The position numbers and the translations under genes are program-made. From Hippasteria phrygiana (Eukaryota; Echinodermata; Asteroidea; Valvatida; Goniasteridae), in the NCBI GenBank assembly GCA_037893225.1, contig JAZGUH010000053.1, positions 1,116,001 through 1,180,000 of the forward strand: a DNA stretch of 64,000 nucleotides. Direction: 5' to 3'. Shown in pieces: positions 1 through 11,116 of this stretch. Position 1 is the stretch's first letter. The number at the start of each line of letters is the position of its first letter. The notes beneath the pieces were generated by a model that was not told the DNA's origin, did no database searches, and saw only the letters and a list, made by a program, of their open reading frames with translations.

Positions 1-10
1 GGTGCTGTTC

Positions 11-531
11 GTGACGTAGACCGAGGCACCGAAATTCATGGATCGACTGGACCCGGTAAATGACGCATGTACATCGTATACACACGTACACTAGGTCTAC
101 ACGTGCAATTTCGTAAGTTGCAACAACTAACATCGAACTTACCCTGATTTTCTCCCTTTTAGCGAAGGCTTCTCACATCTGGGAACTTTGTTGGGATGGC
201 AGTGGACTTGAGCATATTTTTAATGGTCATCCCATGATTTGAAAATACCAGTATCGAAACACGACGGCTCAAAGTGGTCGCTACATAACGCTCTTGTCAC
301 CTTCACTTTCGCCGTCCAAATTCTCCGATATTTCGCATCAGTTGGAAATAAATGAAGGCTTACTCCAGCCTTCGTTGTTTTGCTGCACCCAGCAGCCACA
401 CACCTTGTCGGCATGGCCGAAAAACACTATATTTTGCTTAGATTTTGGACGAAGAATGTACACTCAATGCATACGCGTGATGAATGGGGCCGACTCCAGC
501 AGAATATGTAATGTGCCTCGGTCTACGTCAC
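11..531. repeat. 19-bp perfect inverted repeat pair flanking the THAP exon
   Basis: Positions 11-29 (GTGACGTAGACCGAGGCAC) recur as an exact reverse complement at 513-531. The pair brackets the THAP-coding stretch on the opposite strand. Homology does not continue inward past the 19 bp, and no clear target-site duplication is visible outside. This could be the termini of a small DNA element, or a repeated regulatory site around a promoter, since the core contains GACGTA. Function is not established. Confidence 0.5.
143..414 (-). pseudogene. THAP-domain exon with frameshift
   Basis: The frame starts at 414 with MPTRCVAAGC and runs to a stop at 220. It shows the THAP zinc-binding C2CH signature: C5, C10, C44 and H47, with the conserved Trp33 and the CSDHFE block. 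THAP domains are DNA-binding zinc fingers found in host regulators and in P-element-type transposases. The expected end of the domain (the A-[IV]-P-T-x-F signature, here AIPTKF) is present just downstream, but one frame over, so a single extra base near the GGGATG at about 230 breaks the domain. A strong splice donor (CAGG/GTAAGT) follows, with intron start at 142. The two parts are separately clear; whether the shift is real or a sequencing error cannot be told. It may be a host THAP gene exon or a transposon remnant. Confidence 0.7.
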
Positions 532-559
532 ACACTTATGTTAATGAGGGTCCCACTCA

Positions 560-752
560 GGGGGCGGAGTAGCTTGGACAAACATTTTCAAGAATTTTGT
601 TCTCATATTTAATCTGGGAAATAATAGTCTCTGGACACAAAATATCATTGTCAAGATAATACTTTATTGTTTTAAGCAGGAATAATGCAATATAAATCCT
701 AAATCATGTTTCCTTTAACTGCATTTGCACCCGTCTTAGTAAAGTACTATTT
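560..752. other. No feature recognised
   Basis: AT-rich non-coding sequence between the THAP fragment and the next MITE. I see no gene, RNA or repeat here. Confidence 0.5.
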
Positions 753-1162
753 GGCTATGTTCAGACAGCGTTTTAGCTAAAATGGTAAAAGTTAATATAT
801 ATTTTAGGAATTGCCAGATAATAAAAAACATTTTAACAATCCTGTCACACATACATTAAGGACTTGTTGCTGGACATGACACCATGATTGTTTACACAAA
901 GCATGCCACAAAAAGGGTTATGTAACACTGGGTAAACTGCACTGGCTGAAACAGAAAGCGTGTTACCGTACTAGAAGATAAAACCTTTCTGGTTAAGCGC
1001 TAAACCCTCCCTTCGAGGTGTTTTAAATCACTGTTTTAGTGGCAAGACAAACCTGATTCAGAGAAACTTTAAAACCGTTCAGACACCGTTTTAGCAGAAA
1101 ACTTACACAAAATAGAGTTCAACTAGTGTTTTGAGGGAATTTAAAACACTGTCTGAATGTAC
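753..1162. mobile_element. Small MITE-like element with 25-bp imperfect inverted ends
   Basis: The left end reads GGCTATGTTCAGACAGCGTT and the right end, reverse-complemented, reads GGGTACATTCAGACAGTGTT. Internal copies of the same word (GTTCAGACACCGTTTTAGC, about 1078-1100) act as subterminal repeats. The element is about 410 bp and non-coding. The superfamily is unassigned because no clean target duplication is visible. Confidence 0.5.
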
Positions 1163-1224
1163 CCATTGTGTCATAATGCCTGATTGGATTACATCACATA
1201 AGGTGTCATATGAAAGCTGACATT

Positions 1225-1700
1225 TTATCCTTTCTGGTACTTATATAGTGTTATGATCGATCCCAAAAAAATCAGGAATACTAATTTCAGGCTTTCAAGC
1301 AGACCCATGTGAAAAAGTAGAATAGTAGCTTCAAAATGTTCAAATACACAGGACCAAAGTAGGACTTTGGAGGACAAAATCAGGATAAAAGTAGGATTTT
1401 TGCGGGCTTTCAGAAGTAGTTTTCGTTGATACTCACCTACATGTATGTCCACAGCATCACAAGCTTCATTTGGCATGTTCTGTGCTCATCAGAACACTTG
1501 TGCTCCATCCTCAACTAAGCTCTTGGAAGTAAAGTTGCAGTACTTGTGCACGCAAAGCCCTTCATTGTATGATTTTTATACGACAGTGTGTAACAAATAT
1601 ATGGAAAATATTCAATGAGATGTCATTTTTCGCAGTTGTGGAACAAAAAAGTAGGAAAAGTAGGAGCAAAGTAAAACAAAAATAGGAAAAAGTAGGAAAA
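1225..1700 (+). repeat. AGTAGG-rich interspersed repeat, copy A
   Basis: This contains many AGTAGGA words and a conserved core at about 1550-1645. The core reappears in reverse complement at about 24105-24215: the blocks around AAGCCCTTCATTGTATGATT and ATTCAATGAGATGTCATTTTTCGCAGTTGTGG match. The 83-residue open frame on the - strand has no recognisable domain and is treated as chance. Confidence 0.5.
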
Positions 1701-2150
1701 TATGTGACCCGCTCCAGAAAAAGGTGATATAAGTCGCGCTATGCATTTACGTGTAATGGCCCTTTAAACGTTGAGAGGGTGAAATTTTTCATCAAAATTC
1801 ATTTTTGTTTTTTTGTTTTTAATGACATCTTAAATATCTACAGTTTCAGGTTTGGTGCACAACAATGTTGATTTCAGTGAATAAAATGAAAAAATAAACT
1901 TTTTAGAGTGCATTGTTGCATTGCATTGTATTATAACTAGCTATTTCAAAGCCTGTTTTCTCTGTTGTGCAATTTTAACTCCATAGAACTAATTAATATG
2001 CAACAATGCGATATCTCCAGAATGGAAAGAGCTTTGGAGCTCTACCACGTACCAAATGAAAGCTTACATTGCGGGCTTTCCAAACATACATCAAACTCAT
2101 TTTTCATATTTTGCGACATAATATACCTTTTTCCAGAGCGGGTCACATAT
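1701..2150. mobile_element. MITE-A copy 1 (TA-flanked, about 450 bp)
   Basis: The terminal inverted repeats begin TGTGACCCGCTCCAGAAAAA and end with the near-exact reverse complement, inside a TA target duplication. The interior is AT-rich and non-coding. Four more copies lie in this window at 10682-11116, 21499-21925, 47179-47455 and 52723-53170. TA target sites and terminal inverted repeats suggest a Tc1/mariner-mobilised non-autonomous family; the superfamily assignment is inference. Confidence 0.85.
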
Positions 2151-2263
2151 ATTAGTTTTATGATCAATCCCAACAAATCAGGAATACTAATTTATTTCTC
2201 GTTTTTTTTTTTTTTTTTTACGTTCAAACCGTATAATGTGGTGATTTCTTTTCCCAATGCCAG

Positions 2264-2438
2264 AGAAACAGGCAACAATTTTGTCAGCTTGTGAGGACGA
2301 GCCCGCTAAGTATTTAGAGCAGTGCAGTCAGCAGCTGAAGACATGGCTGAGGAATCTCCATGATAAATGCCAGTGTGTCTTCATGTTGAGCAGTGCCCAT
2401 CCAGTCTATGCATTTCGCATCATGAAATACATTCTGGG
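2264..2438 (+). CDS. NT5DC1: NT5DC1-like gene, exon encoding HAD motif II region
   Basis: NT5DC1 (5'-nucleotidase domain-containing protein 1) belongs to the HAD-superfamily cytosolic nucleotidase group. Its exact substrate is not established. This exon translates with KYLEQCSQQLKTWLRNL then FMLSSAHPVYAFRIMKYILG, which lines up with the human segment ending in ...YILG. The SSAH stretch sits where HAD motif II (the Ser/Thr that contacts phosphate) falls. The acceptor is the CAG at 2261-2263 after a T-rich tract; nearby AGs leave the first base uncertain by a few codons. The donor GGG/GTGAGT at 2438/2439 is strong and leaves phase 2. The DxDxT nucleophile exons must lie upstream of the window. 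The next exon should start with one base completing a Gly codon. Confidence 0.85.
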
Positions 2439-2496
2439 GTGAGTCCACTGATCTCCATGTACACAACTGATCGTACAACTGTCGCCAGCAGGCCCA

Positions 2497-2650
2497 GTCT
2501 TGTTGACTTGACTTGCTGACTTGGACTCGCGATTTTTGTAACTTGAGACTTGACTTAGAAAAAAAATGACTTAAAACTTGACTTGACTCAAAAGAACATG
2601 ACTTGTGACTCGACTTCGACTTGACTAAATTTGACTTGCTGACATTAATA
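2497..2650. repeat. Imperfect GACTTG hexamer repeat
   Basis: There are over a dozen GACTTG or CTTGACT words across 150 bp with irregular spacing, intronic to the NT5DC1-like gene. It is simple-sequence derived, and the open frames across it are not taken as coding. Confidence 0.6.
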
Positions 2651-2784
2651 AAATAAACACAAATGTTTGGGTGTACGCACATCAGTTGATAACTAGACGG
2701 ACTTGAGTGGGTTAGGCTATACGAGAGAGGACTTGGGACAATGGGGGATTAGGGATAACAATGACACCGAGTCCTCGGGAGAAT

Positions 2785-3045
2785 TTCGTGTACAAACCTT
2801 ATGGGAGCTGTTCGAAAAAAGTTAAAGTACAAACAAAGGGAAAAAAAGAAGGGTTCCATTCATGGTCCTCATAAGTATAGGAAAACGCACATGGGTGTGT
2901 TTGTGGACAAACACAGGGCTGTTTCAGGTTTTTTTTGTGGGAGTTTGATTTTGATTGTTGATGAGATTTCAATGGTGGATCAAAAAAATCTTGTCTTACA
3001 TTCATGGTTGTATATGACAGGTCCAGCAATCACGTACATGTGGGC
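2785..3045 (+). pseudogene. Possible Pif1/Helitron-type helicase remnant beside a dispersed repeat
   Basis: About 65 bp at 2785-2850 match a repeat at 47578-47630 (both carry GTACAAACC, ATGGGAG, AAAAGTTA and ACAAA words in order). Downstream the + frame reads SLILIVDEISMVDQKNLVLH. This resembles the Walker B/DEISM block of Pif1-family helicases, including the helicase of Helitron transposons. Only this block is recognisable, with no Walker A or later motifs, so it is at best a small fragment. A chance match is possible. Confidence 0.3.
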
Positions 3046-3084
3046 CTAATCATAATTGTTTTGGAAATATGAACATACTTGCAG

Positions 3085-3962
3085 TTGGTGACCATGACGA
3101 CGTCATCACGACGTCACACATTTTTCACATTTTTCACATTTATATGCAAGTACCTATGACCTAAAAAACCTGTTACAAAAGGAATTATGAAATTAGCATG
3201 TTCTGTTGATGAGATATGACTCAAAAGTTTACAAATTACTATAAAATCATAAGATAACGTCATCATGATGTTGTCACATCAATTTTCATTCCAAGATTGA
3301 ACAAAATCGAACCTACGGTTCTCTAAATATAGGACCTTAAAGTGTGGCCCTTTAAGATGACGTCACGTGACCAATGATGACGTCATCACGACGGCAACCG
3401 TGAAAGCAAACTTTTGCAACGTGGTCTTAGCCTCTGTCAAGAATGGACACAATCCGATCAATGACTGTAAAATTTTGTGAGGAAAATAAAAATTAAAAAA
3501 TTAAGAAAATTATAGAAAATCAACCGATGACATCATCATGACATCACTTTGGATTTTGCATGCTAGTGACAATATCTACTCACCAATGACAATCGGACCT
3601 ACTCTATGTGTTAAAAAAAACCACATTTTTTATGACGTTGTCATGACGTCACACATTTTTCACATTTATATGTAAGTATGTATGACCTAACAGACCTATT
3701 AAAAAAGGAATTTCGAAATTATCATGTACTGTTGATGAGATATGACTTTAATGTTAAAAAACTTTTAAAATGCTATAAAATTATATGATGATATCATCAT
3801 GAAGTCATGTAAATTTTCATCTGTAACACCTGCTGGCCTACCTACATAAATACCAAGTTTCAACTTATTTGGTCTTGTACTTCTGTAGATATACACATGG
3901 CTTCAAAAAATGCCCCTTTAAGATGACGTCACGTGACATGTGATGGCGTCATCATGACGTAA
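3085..3962 (-). repeat. TGACGTCA-rich repeat, truncated copy (inverted)
   Basis: Read on the - strand this matches internal modules of the longer elements at 41400-43492 and 54609-56270. The modules run in order: GATGACGTCATCAT, a T/A-rich stretch, CATATCTCA-CAACAGAACATGCTAA, ATTCTTT-TGTAATAG, then TATGT-AAAATGTGTGACGTCA. Several full or near TGACGTCA palindromes (the CREB/ATF consensus) are kept. Neither end of the full-length element is present. Confidence 0.7.
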
Positions 3963-4413
3963 AATTTCGACACACACTCTGAGCAGTTGGTCCAAGTGTC
4001 TGCCAAGTTTAAAGGCAATCGGCTGCATAAAAGTAGCCAATCAAATGCTGGTAAGAAAGAAAACGTGTACAAATGCTGTGGGCAATAGTCTGAAAAAGAA
4101 AAATTTTGCATTAGGGGTGATGTATTTTAGAAAAGATTTTTGCCCTTTCTTGACGTAGTGTAAAACACTGTATAAAAACACTGCTTTACGTTATATAGCA
4201 AAAAGCGCTAGTAGGCAACAATGGCCATTACGTAAGCGCTCAATTGAGCGTGTTTATCGATGACTAAAAGAAATGTCACAACATTTTTCAACATTTTCCA
4301 AGAACATGCAAATGTTAACCATGCTATGATGAGTTAGTATGCAGCAACACAGAAAAGCATCATGCTTTCAACATAATGTAAACAAAAATAAACTGCTAAT
4401 GTTAACAAATATA
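3963..4413. other. No gene recognised
   Basis: AT-rich intronic DNA between the TGACGTCA repeat and the decayed - strand gene. The 60-residue - strand frame at 3929-4111 has no recognised domain. Confidence 0.4.
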
Positions 4414-7006
4414 TTATGTTATATAATAAAATTGAAAAACTTTTTGTTCTTTCGGCCACAAACCCCAATCAATTATGTCTGATGTTTGTTTCTCCTTGTC
4501 ACATAGTCGCCTGATCTTTGCTTCTTCAGCTTGTTTAATTTTCTCTTCAATTTCTTTTCTTCTTGCTTCCTGGATGGCAATTTGCCTGTCTCTGAAGGCT
4601 TTACACGTTTTTCTCACTGATTTTCTACACTGCGAGAACAGCTGTTTTTTTTCATCTGAAGACTTTGCTTCAAGCCAAGCTGATGTTTTGTTATGGCAAA
4701 ACATGATATATGTATGCCTCGCTGGCAATTGTTGATATGTTTGGCTTCTCCTTCATTAAGCGGTCAATGTGTCCAAAGACACTTTCAGAGAATTTGTTGT
4801 GCTCGGGCAACCCAATGGCTTTCTCCCTAATTTCAGGAGGTGCATTAAACTACTTCCCCCCCTCTAAGTGGTCACAGAAAATCCTCTGAAGAAGTCTAGC
4901 CATGGCTGGTATCATTGTGTGAAGAAGAGCAACAACCTTGTTATCATGGATCCATGGTTCCAACAGCTTTTGATAGACGACATCACTTTCCAGTTTTGGG
5001 CAGCTGGAAAATGATAGATGGAGATCAACATGGACATTTTGGAGGCCAGGAAGTCAAATTACTTCTTTGTATAATGTAAAAATGTCCATTATGTGTACAC
5101 TGGTACTCTGAATTAATTCCCACAGTGGCACTGTGATTAGATTAGACAACAGTCCAAGAGCCTTTCACCCAGCAAGGTATTCTGGGATGTTCAAATCATA
5201 CTGTACAGATTTAAGTAACCTGTTGGAGGCATTTGTGTTCAGAAACTTGGCCATGTATTCAGACAGACAATATTTGCCGCATTTTCGAACAGAATGTTGA
5301 ATCTATTGCCTTTGAAAGGCTGAACTGGTAGCCGATGCAAACCTTTGGCTTTTAGGGCTGGCCTCATGAACTCAAGGAAAGTACCGTGGCATCCCGACTT
5401 TTCATCACCTCCTTGGGCAACTGCTTTGCAACCTGACCTTATCAACCTTGCTGTTCCTGGCTCTGACTGCTTACGGGCAGACTTATCAAAAGCTAGTGCC
5501 TCCTCTTTAAAGAATCTTTTTTTCTGTTCACGTATAGATGCAGAAGCAACCTCGGCCAAATGTACAAGAGCATGCAGACCACAAAAGAATTTACAAAGCT
5601 TTCCCAAAGGCAATCTTTCTGCTTTGGACATTATTGTAAATCATCTGTGGTAAAATTTGCTGTCCGTATTCCTCTAAGAGTTGATTGAATTTAATTTGTG
5701 TGCTGGCCGTATCTGACATTGTACAAGCTATGTTCAGCAGAATTTTCTTGGATGTGTCAGACTGTGAAGCAACTCGTGTTTGAGACAGAATGAGTCTCAT
5801 GATATTCCACTCATTAACTGATGACTTGCTTGACACTCCAGTGGTCTTCCCAACCAACTTTAAGACGGTTTGTATTACTTTTGGCACCTGTCCTGTAGAA
5901 ACATTAAAATTTAGAAGGTTGAATACACACTCCTTTATTTGTGGTGTAAACTGGCCTGACTCATTTTTGGAGGTGAAGTTAGTTTCAGCCATTTCCCTAA
6001 AGCCCCGTTCTCACTTGAACGATTTTTTGTACAACTGCGGTGCGACTAAAAAATCGTACAGCCGTGCGATTTCTGTACGAATTTCCCTGTTTCTTTCCCG
6101 TGCAGTCTCACTTGTACAACTGCCGTGCAACTGCCGTTCAACTCTCGTGCGACTTTTCCTTCCGAAACATCCGATAACGGTTCAAGTTCCGTGCGACTGC
6201 CGTACAACCTGTACGAGTCCCGCGCAAGCGCCGTGCGATTTTTTGTTCAACTCGCGTGCGACCTGTGCGCTTGCGGTACAACCGCCATACAACCAATCAG
6301 AGCGCAGTGCGACCGCCGTACAAGCGCCGTTCGATCCGCGAGAATCGCATAAAAGCAATGCCTTTTGGCGTCGATCTTCATAACCGCACTTGATGTTCGA
6401 CAGTCAACAAGTATTTAACACAACACAACGATGCCACCGAAGAAGAGTGATGGCAAGCAGGCAGGCAGCAAGAACGGCACGGCCGAGCCGTGCGACTCTC
6501 TTCAGACTCCCGTGCGACCTATCAGACTCCCGTGCGACCTATCAGACTGCCGTGCGACTGCCTTGCGACCCCCGTGCGAACTATATGCAAACCGTGCGAC
6601 AGCCGTATGGAAATTTTCAACATTTGAAAAAACTTGCACGGGCATGCGACCCGTCCGAATTACACACGACACCCCTACAACCTGTGCGAATCATCAATAG
6701 ACTGCTGTGCGACTCCCGTACGCCCTGTGCGATTTGGTAGTCGCATGGCATTCGCGTGGAAAATCGTTCAAGTGAGAACGGGGTATAAGCCAATCATTCT
6801 CTTTGGTGGCGTCCTTCAACATTTGTTTTCCTGCTCCTTGGATTGCATTTGTTTAGCCAGTAGCGAATCTGTGAAGCTCGTCGTTTCAGCTCTACATTTT
6901 TCTTCACAAGTCTTGTCTTCAAGTAGTCGAGTAATTTGTTACTTTTAACTTGTTTCTGCTGATTACATTCCATTGTGCTGGCTGCCTGCTGGTTTGTATT
7001 GATCAC
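4414..7006 (-). pseudogene. Decayed uncharacterised repeat-encoded protein gene, split by a MITE
   Basis: Four open stretches on the - strand make one broken protein. First, 7006-6794 is a Lys/Gln-rich coiled-coil-like N-terminus. Next, 5992-5591 begins MAETNFTSKNESGQ. Then 5631-5239 carries the block KFFCGLHALVHLAE. A segment at 5238-4740 is readable only with stops and frame changes (KALGLLSNLITVPLWELIQS, then ARLLQRIFCDHLEGGK, then KFSESVFGHIDRLMKEKPN). Last, 4728-4414 begins NKTSAWLEAKSSDEKKQL and ends in a charged helix. The order and spacing of these blocks recall a large uncharacterised protein family that recurs in cnidarian, fish and mollusc genomes and is probably transposon-linked. 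I know no established name or function. Several in-frame stops, at least three frame changes and the 781-bp insertion at 6003-6783 mark it as dead. Confidence 0.6.
6003..6783. mobile_element. 781-bp non-autonomous DNA transposon with perfect 24-bp TIRs
   Basis: The left end CCCCGTTCTCACTTGAACGA plus four more bases is repeated exactly in reverse complement at the right end. The element interrupts the decayed - strand gene. A TAA just outside each end (TAA/AG... and ...TA/TAA) is compatible with a 3-bp TWA duplication of the PIF/Harbinger type, but the exact boundary is ambiguous by two bases. The interior is GC-rich and built of degenerate GTGCGACT/GTACAACT words spaced 8-20 bp apart. Open frames on the + strand across it are by-products of those words. 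Confidence 0.85.
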
Positions 7007-7760
7007 TCGGAGGAATACAAAGTCTTCTTTTAGATGTACATGTACTGCTCTAGTTGTTGCTCACCTCCTGCACGTCTTCTACTTTTCTGCAGACATAATT
7101 TGTAATTTGATAGCATTCTTGAGTGGATGATCATTTCGGTTTTCTAATTGGTGATTTCCCATCACAAAAGAAAGGCAAGCATGAAATCCAGAAGACTCTT
7201 TTTTCTTCAAAACGTCACTGTTCTTCATCTTGAAGATAACTTTTCTAAAGAACTTGAGAAGAACACAAAATATCGCAAATCGCTTAAGCGATATATATGA
7301 AATCAAGAACTTTTCAGCAACAGTTTTCAGACAACACACTCACTGTATGACAGTCAAGGCACTCCTGAACGAATATATATTTGCAGTAGAAAATAGCATT
7401 ACAAAATAAATTCAGTTTTCTTCGGAATGAACATGACACAACAATCATGCAAAATAAGCATGCAGTATCAACACTTGTGTTACATGTAAACCTTCAATTT
7501 CCAAATCCTCTTCATCAAACTCAGACATGTACATGTATGACAGCGGAGTCAAATCAGACTTCAAAAACTCTTCATCAAATTGGAGATACAATTCACTTCT
7601 GTCATTCTTTCTGATGGCTCTCATGTTTTGGAAAATAACGTCGCAAAGTTGGCAAGCATTGTTACTTATGACAACCTGACCCAGAAAGGGGGTTGCATAA
7701 CTGAAAAATAAATGGATGTCTTCTGGAACCTGTGAAGACACACATCCTCACACATGCACC
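7007..7760 (-). other. Possible upstream part of the decayed gene; unassigned frames
   Basis: Two - strand frames, 7339-7079 and 7741-7445, are open but match no domain I recognise. The second carries the acidic stretch SEFDEEDLEIEGL and is preceded by a CAG acceptor-like site near 7732. They could be leading exons of the broken gene at 4414-7006 or chance frames. Confidence 0.2.
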
Positions 7761-9884
7761 CATATCGGGTACATCTATTGTGGACTTTACTTTCCTTCTT
7801 CTATTCTCCTTTGTCCCTATTGAAATCTCAAAAGCCATAGTGTTAACTTTGTGGGGTACATCGATTTCTAAAGACTCCCTCGTGGGGTACCATTGTCCCC
7901 ATTGTTACCCTTTCCTCCCGCTACCCCATAAGGAGACTAATGTAAGAACACCACTTCCAACCATGGAAAAATAAGCCTCTCAGCTTCCCACTGCTGACTT
8001 TTCCCCACAACCAATCTACATGTATACATCAGAACAAAAATCACAAAATCCTTCTTTGCTGAATGGTTAGAACACAATGATGGATTGAGACAGAAATCAA
8101 TAATCTTGAGCTTTCTTGCCTTACCACTCATATTCGGACTTTTCTTGAAGTCTCGCAGACAACGAGAGGTAAAAATGGGTTAGAGGAAAAGACATGTAAC
8201 AGACATTAAAAAATAGAAAACATCTGTGTTTTCTAATGTTGATAACAAAAGATTAAGTATATAGGCCTAAAACCGCTCCTGAGATCTTTTGTAGTTGTTG
8301 GAAGAGAGGAAGATACAATCAATGTACTATGTAGGAACAGGAGGAGTATACTCAGTCAAATAACATGATTATTATGATTATTGAACACTATTTCATTCCT
8401 TCCCATTTTAATCAAAAGTGGACCCGCCCACAAAGGCAACACATTTTCGGGAGGGCTAAAAAATGGCCGACCTGGAACCAGAACTCATGTCAAAAAATGG
8501 GTGGCGACCACATGCACCTAACGTGGTGACATTTTTATCGATAGCACTGTGTTAAGGAAGGTCTATTCTGTCTACACATGAATGCATTTTGAGGCATTTT
8601 CTTTGGCTGAGATTTTATTGTGAAATGTATGTTTCGAAAATATTTTCAAAATTGTATTACCTTATAGCATTGCCAACTTAGGAAGTAACTTTCTCACCTT
8701 CGCAACTAGTAACAAATACTGTCCGTGACGTCTTTCGAAACTCAGACGAAAGCTAGAATTACACTGCTTTTTCGTACAGGTTTACCATTTTGAGATATGG
8801 ATTTTACGTCGTAAAAATTTAATTACAGCGAAGGCGCCCTCTTGAGCACTCCTTGCGAACAGTTTCAAAATGGCGGCAAGCATGATAAAGATGTTGCTCT
8901 GAACAGCGCAAGTTTGGAGGAGTAATTTTCCATTCAGTTGACTGTAAGTTTGAGAATAAGCCAGTTCGATGTTTCGCTCGCGCATGCGCCAACTCCCTGA
9001 CGACCGTTTTTTTGGATAAACAAACCTTTCCGCCCGATAGCAACGCACGTCTTGGACATGCGTTTTTCCATGCCATCATAAGAAACCCCATTAAATAAAC
9101 TATAACTTGATTTTGGAATCAGCATTTTATCGCTCAGAACAAAAAAGTTGTGATTTTTTCCCGAACCCCCGGCCCCGCACATTGTCCGGGCCCACCGGAC
9201 GTCCAGCCCGTAAGACACGGGCAAAATTAGTTCCAAATCTCGCTTCGCACAACGCAGCAACACGGAACATGCGTTGCTTACCGCGAGCCAGACTGTCGGG
9301 CAATGGACTTATGGAATCCACGCACAATACGCATACGGTACCAGTCTGGTTTCCGCCACACAAGATGTCTCGGGGTTGTTACAAAATAATCGTTTTGCTT
9401 CTGTACTCGATCTATAAAAATACTTGTTGACTAAGTGCGCCTGGTTTGTGTGATTTTCTTTTTATATCACCCTGTTTATAATAGTTTGGACTTCATGTGT
9501 ACGATTTGTCAAAGAGATTCAGAATTTTACATGTGATTTCAATGAACGTTGCGGCACCGACGCGTGAAAAGCGCAAGCTGAAAGTTCGATTTTTTAATAT
9601 TTTATTTTCCTGCCAAAATAATGAAGTTTCTATATAAACACCATAGATCGTAAGAGTTAATATTCCTTTTGATATCATGGCACTTGTTAATTGATTTAGA
9701 GCCATGCTAATACTTTATTATCACTGTTTGAAATTGACTTCTTTTGAGTACGCTATGCACAACACGAATGGCGCGCCCACGTACATGGGTTTGTTTATCC
9801 AATTTCTATCCCACAATTCCCTGCGCGTCCGAGACATCAAATTGGCTTATTAAATAGATGAATAATAAGATAACGTTTTTGTCC
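7761..9884. other. No gene recognised
   Basis: Mixed intronic DNA. From about 8760 to 9400 it is more GC-rich and CpG-containing than its surroundings, with short overlapping frames on both strands and no recognisable domain. This could be a CpG-rich regulatory patch or an old repeat. Confidence 0.4.
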
Positions 9885-10681
9885 TTAGGGAGGACACCAA
9901 TATTATTTTTCCCGTTCCCACGCGTGCGGACGGGTTCCTTACCGTTCTTCACGGGAGGCAATAAAACTGAACAAAAGGACCGTTCTCACGCGGTGGAACG
10001 GGGGGAAATCTGGCCCACTGGGCAGGCAGGAATGCCCCATTGTACTGTGCTTTTGTTATGTTAAGTAGATGTTCCGATGCGTGCGGAACGCGAGCAGCAT
10101 CAAAGGTATCTCTTTATCAACACTGATATATTTTTTAAAGGAATTAAACAAAACTTCTTTCTGAATCTACAGAGGTTGTTTTGCCTTTATATTTAGTTGT
10201 GCTGAGCACTCCTCTAAAAAGTAAATAACAAGCCCCGATATGATCTCCGGCTTTAGCTATTTGACGTAAAATCAACATGTTTCACAAAACAAGTCATTTT
10301 ATATTCCCTCGTTTTGAAAGTATTTTCGTCAGGTTTACTGCACGATTGCTGCCATTGGAGTAGTACGACCCTTTTCTCTGTTCCGTAAATTAATTAAAAA
10401 AAATGTATATATAAAAATAAGTTCATTCATCACGCGCAGAAAAATCACGAAAAGTACACAGTAAAAGCAAACCAAGATTAAATTTGTCAACACAGTGCGA
10501 CTTTTTTCGAAGCCATATTTATGCGCCGACTGTAAATATGTTCTGATTATTGCTTTACTGATTGACAGAAAGATTTTTTTCCGAAGAATGCCTTTTAGGC
10601 AATGTAGATATTTCGTTGGGCCTACATTTTGTTCCAGACAGAATCCAGAAGACTATTAATAAGATTTTAATCCAATGCCCA

Positions 10682-11116
10682 TATGTGACCTGCTCCAGAA
10701 AAAGGTGATATAAATCGCGATATGCATTTACGTGTAATGACCCTTTCAAAGTTGAGGGTGAAATTTTTAATCAAAATTATTTTTTTTTCTTTAGTGACAT
10801 CTTAAATATCTAAAGTTTCAGGTTTAGTGCACAACAATGTTGATTTCAGTGAATAAAGTGAAAAAATAACCTTTTTAGATTGCATTGTTACATTGCATTG
10901 TATTAGAACTAGCTATTTCAAAGCCTATTTTCTCTGTTGTGCTATTTGAACTCAATAGAACTAATTAATATGCAAAAATGCTATATCTCCAGAACTGAAA
11001 GGGCTTTGGAGCTCTATCATGTATGAAAGCTTACATTGCCGGCTTTCCAAACATACATAAAACTCATTTTTCATATTTTACGACATAATATACCTTTTTT
11101 CAGAGTGGGTCACATA
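10682..11116. mobile_element. MITE-A copy 2
   Basis: Full-length copy of the TATGTGACC...GGGTCACATA family, collinear with copies 1 and 3. It has a few substitutions (the left TIR reads TGTGACCTGCTCC) and a short internal deletion near 11030. It is nested inside the 7.2-kb TTA-flanked element. Confidence 0.85.

Noticed and set aside
5790..6740. + strand frames of 197 and 116 codons
   Set aside because: They run through the MITE at 6003-6783 and its repeated words.
8030..8130. ITKSFFAEWLEH as missing NT5DC1 exon
   Set aside because: Only the SFF resembles the expected PGFF. There is no good acceptor, and the rest does not match.
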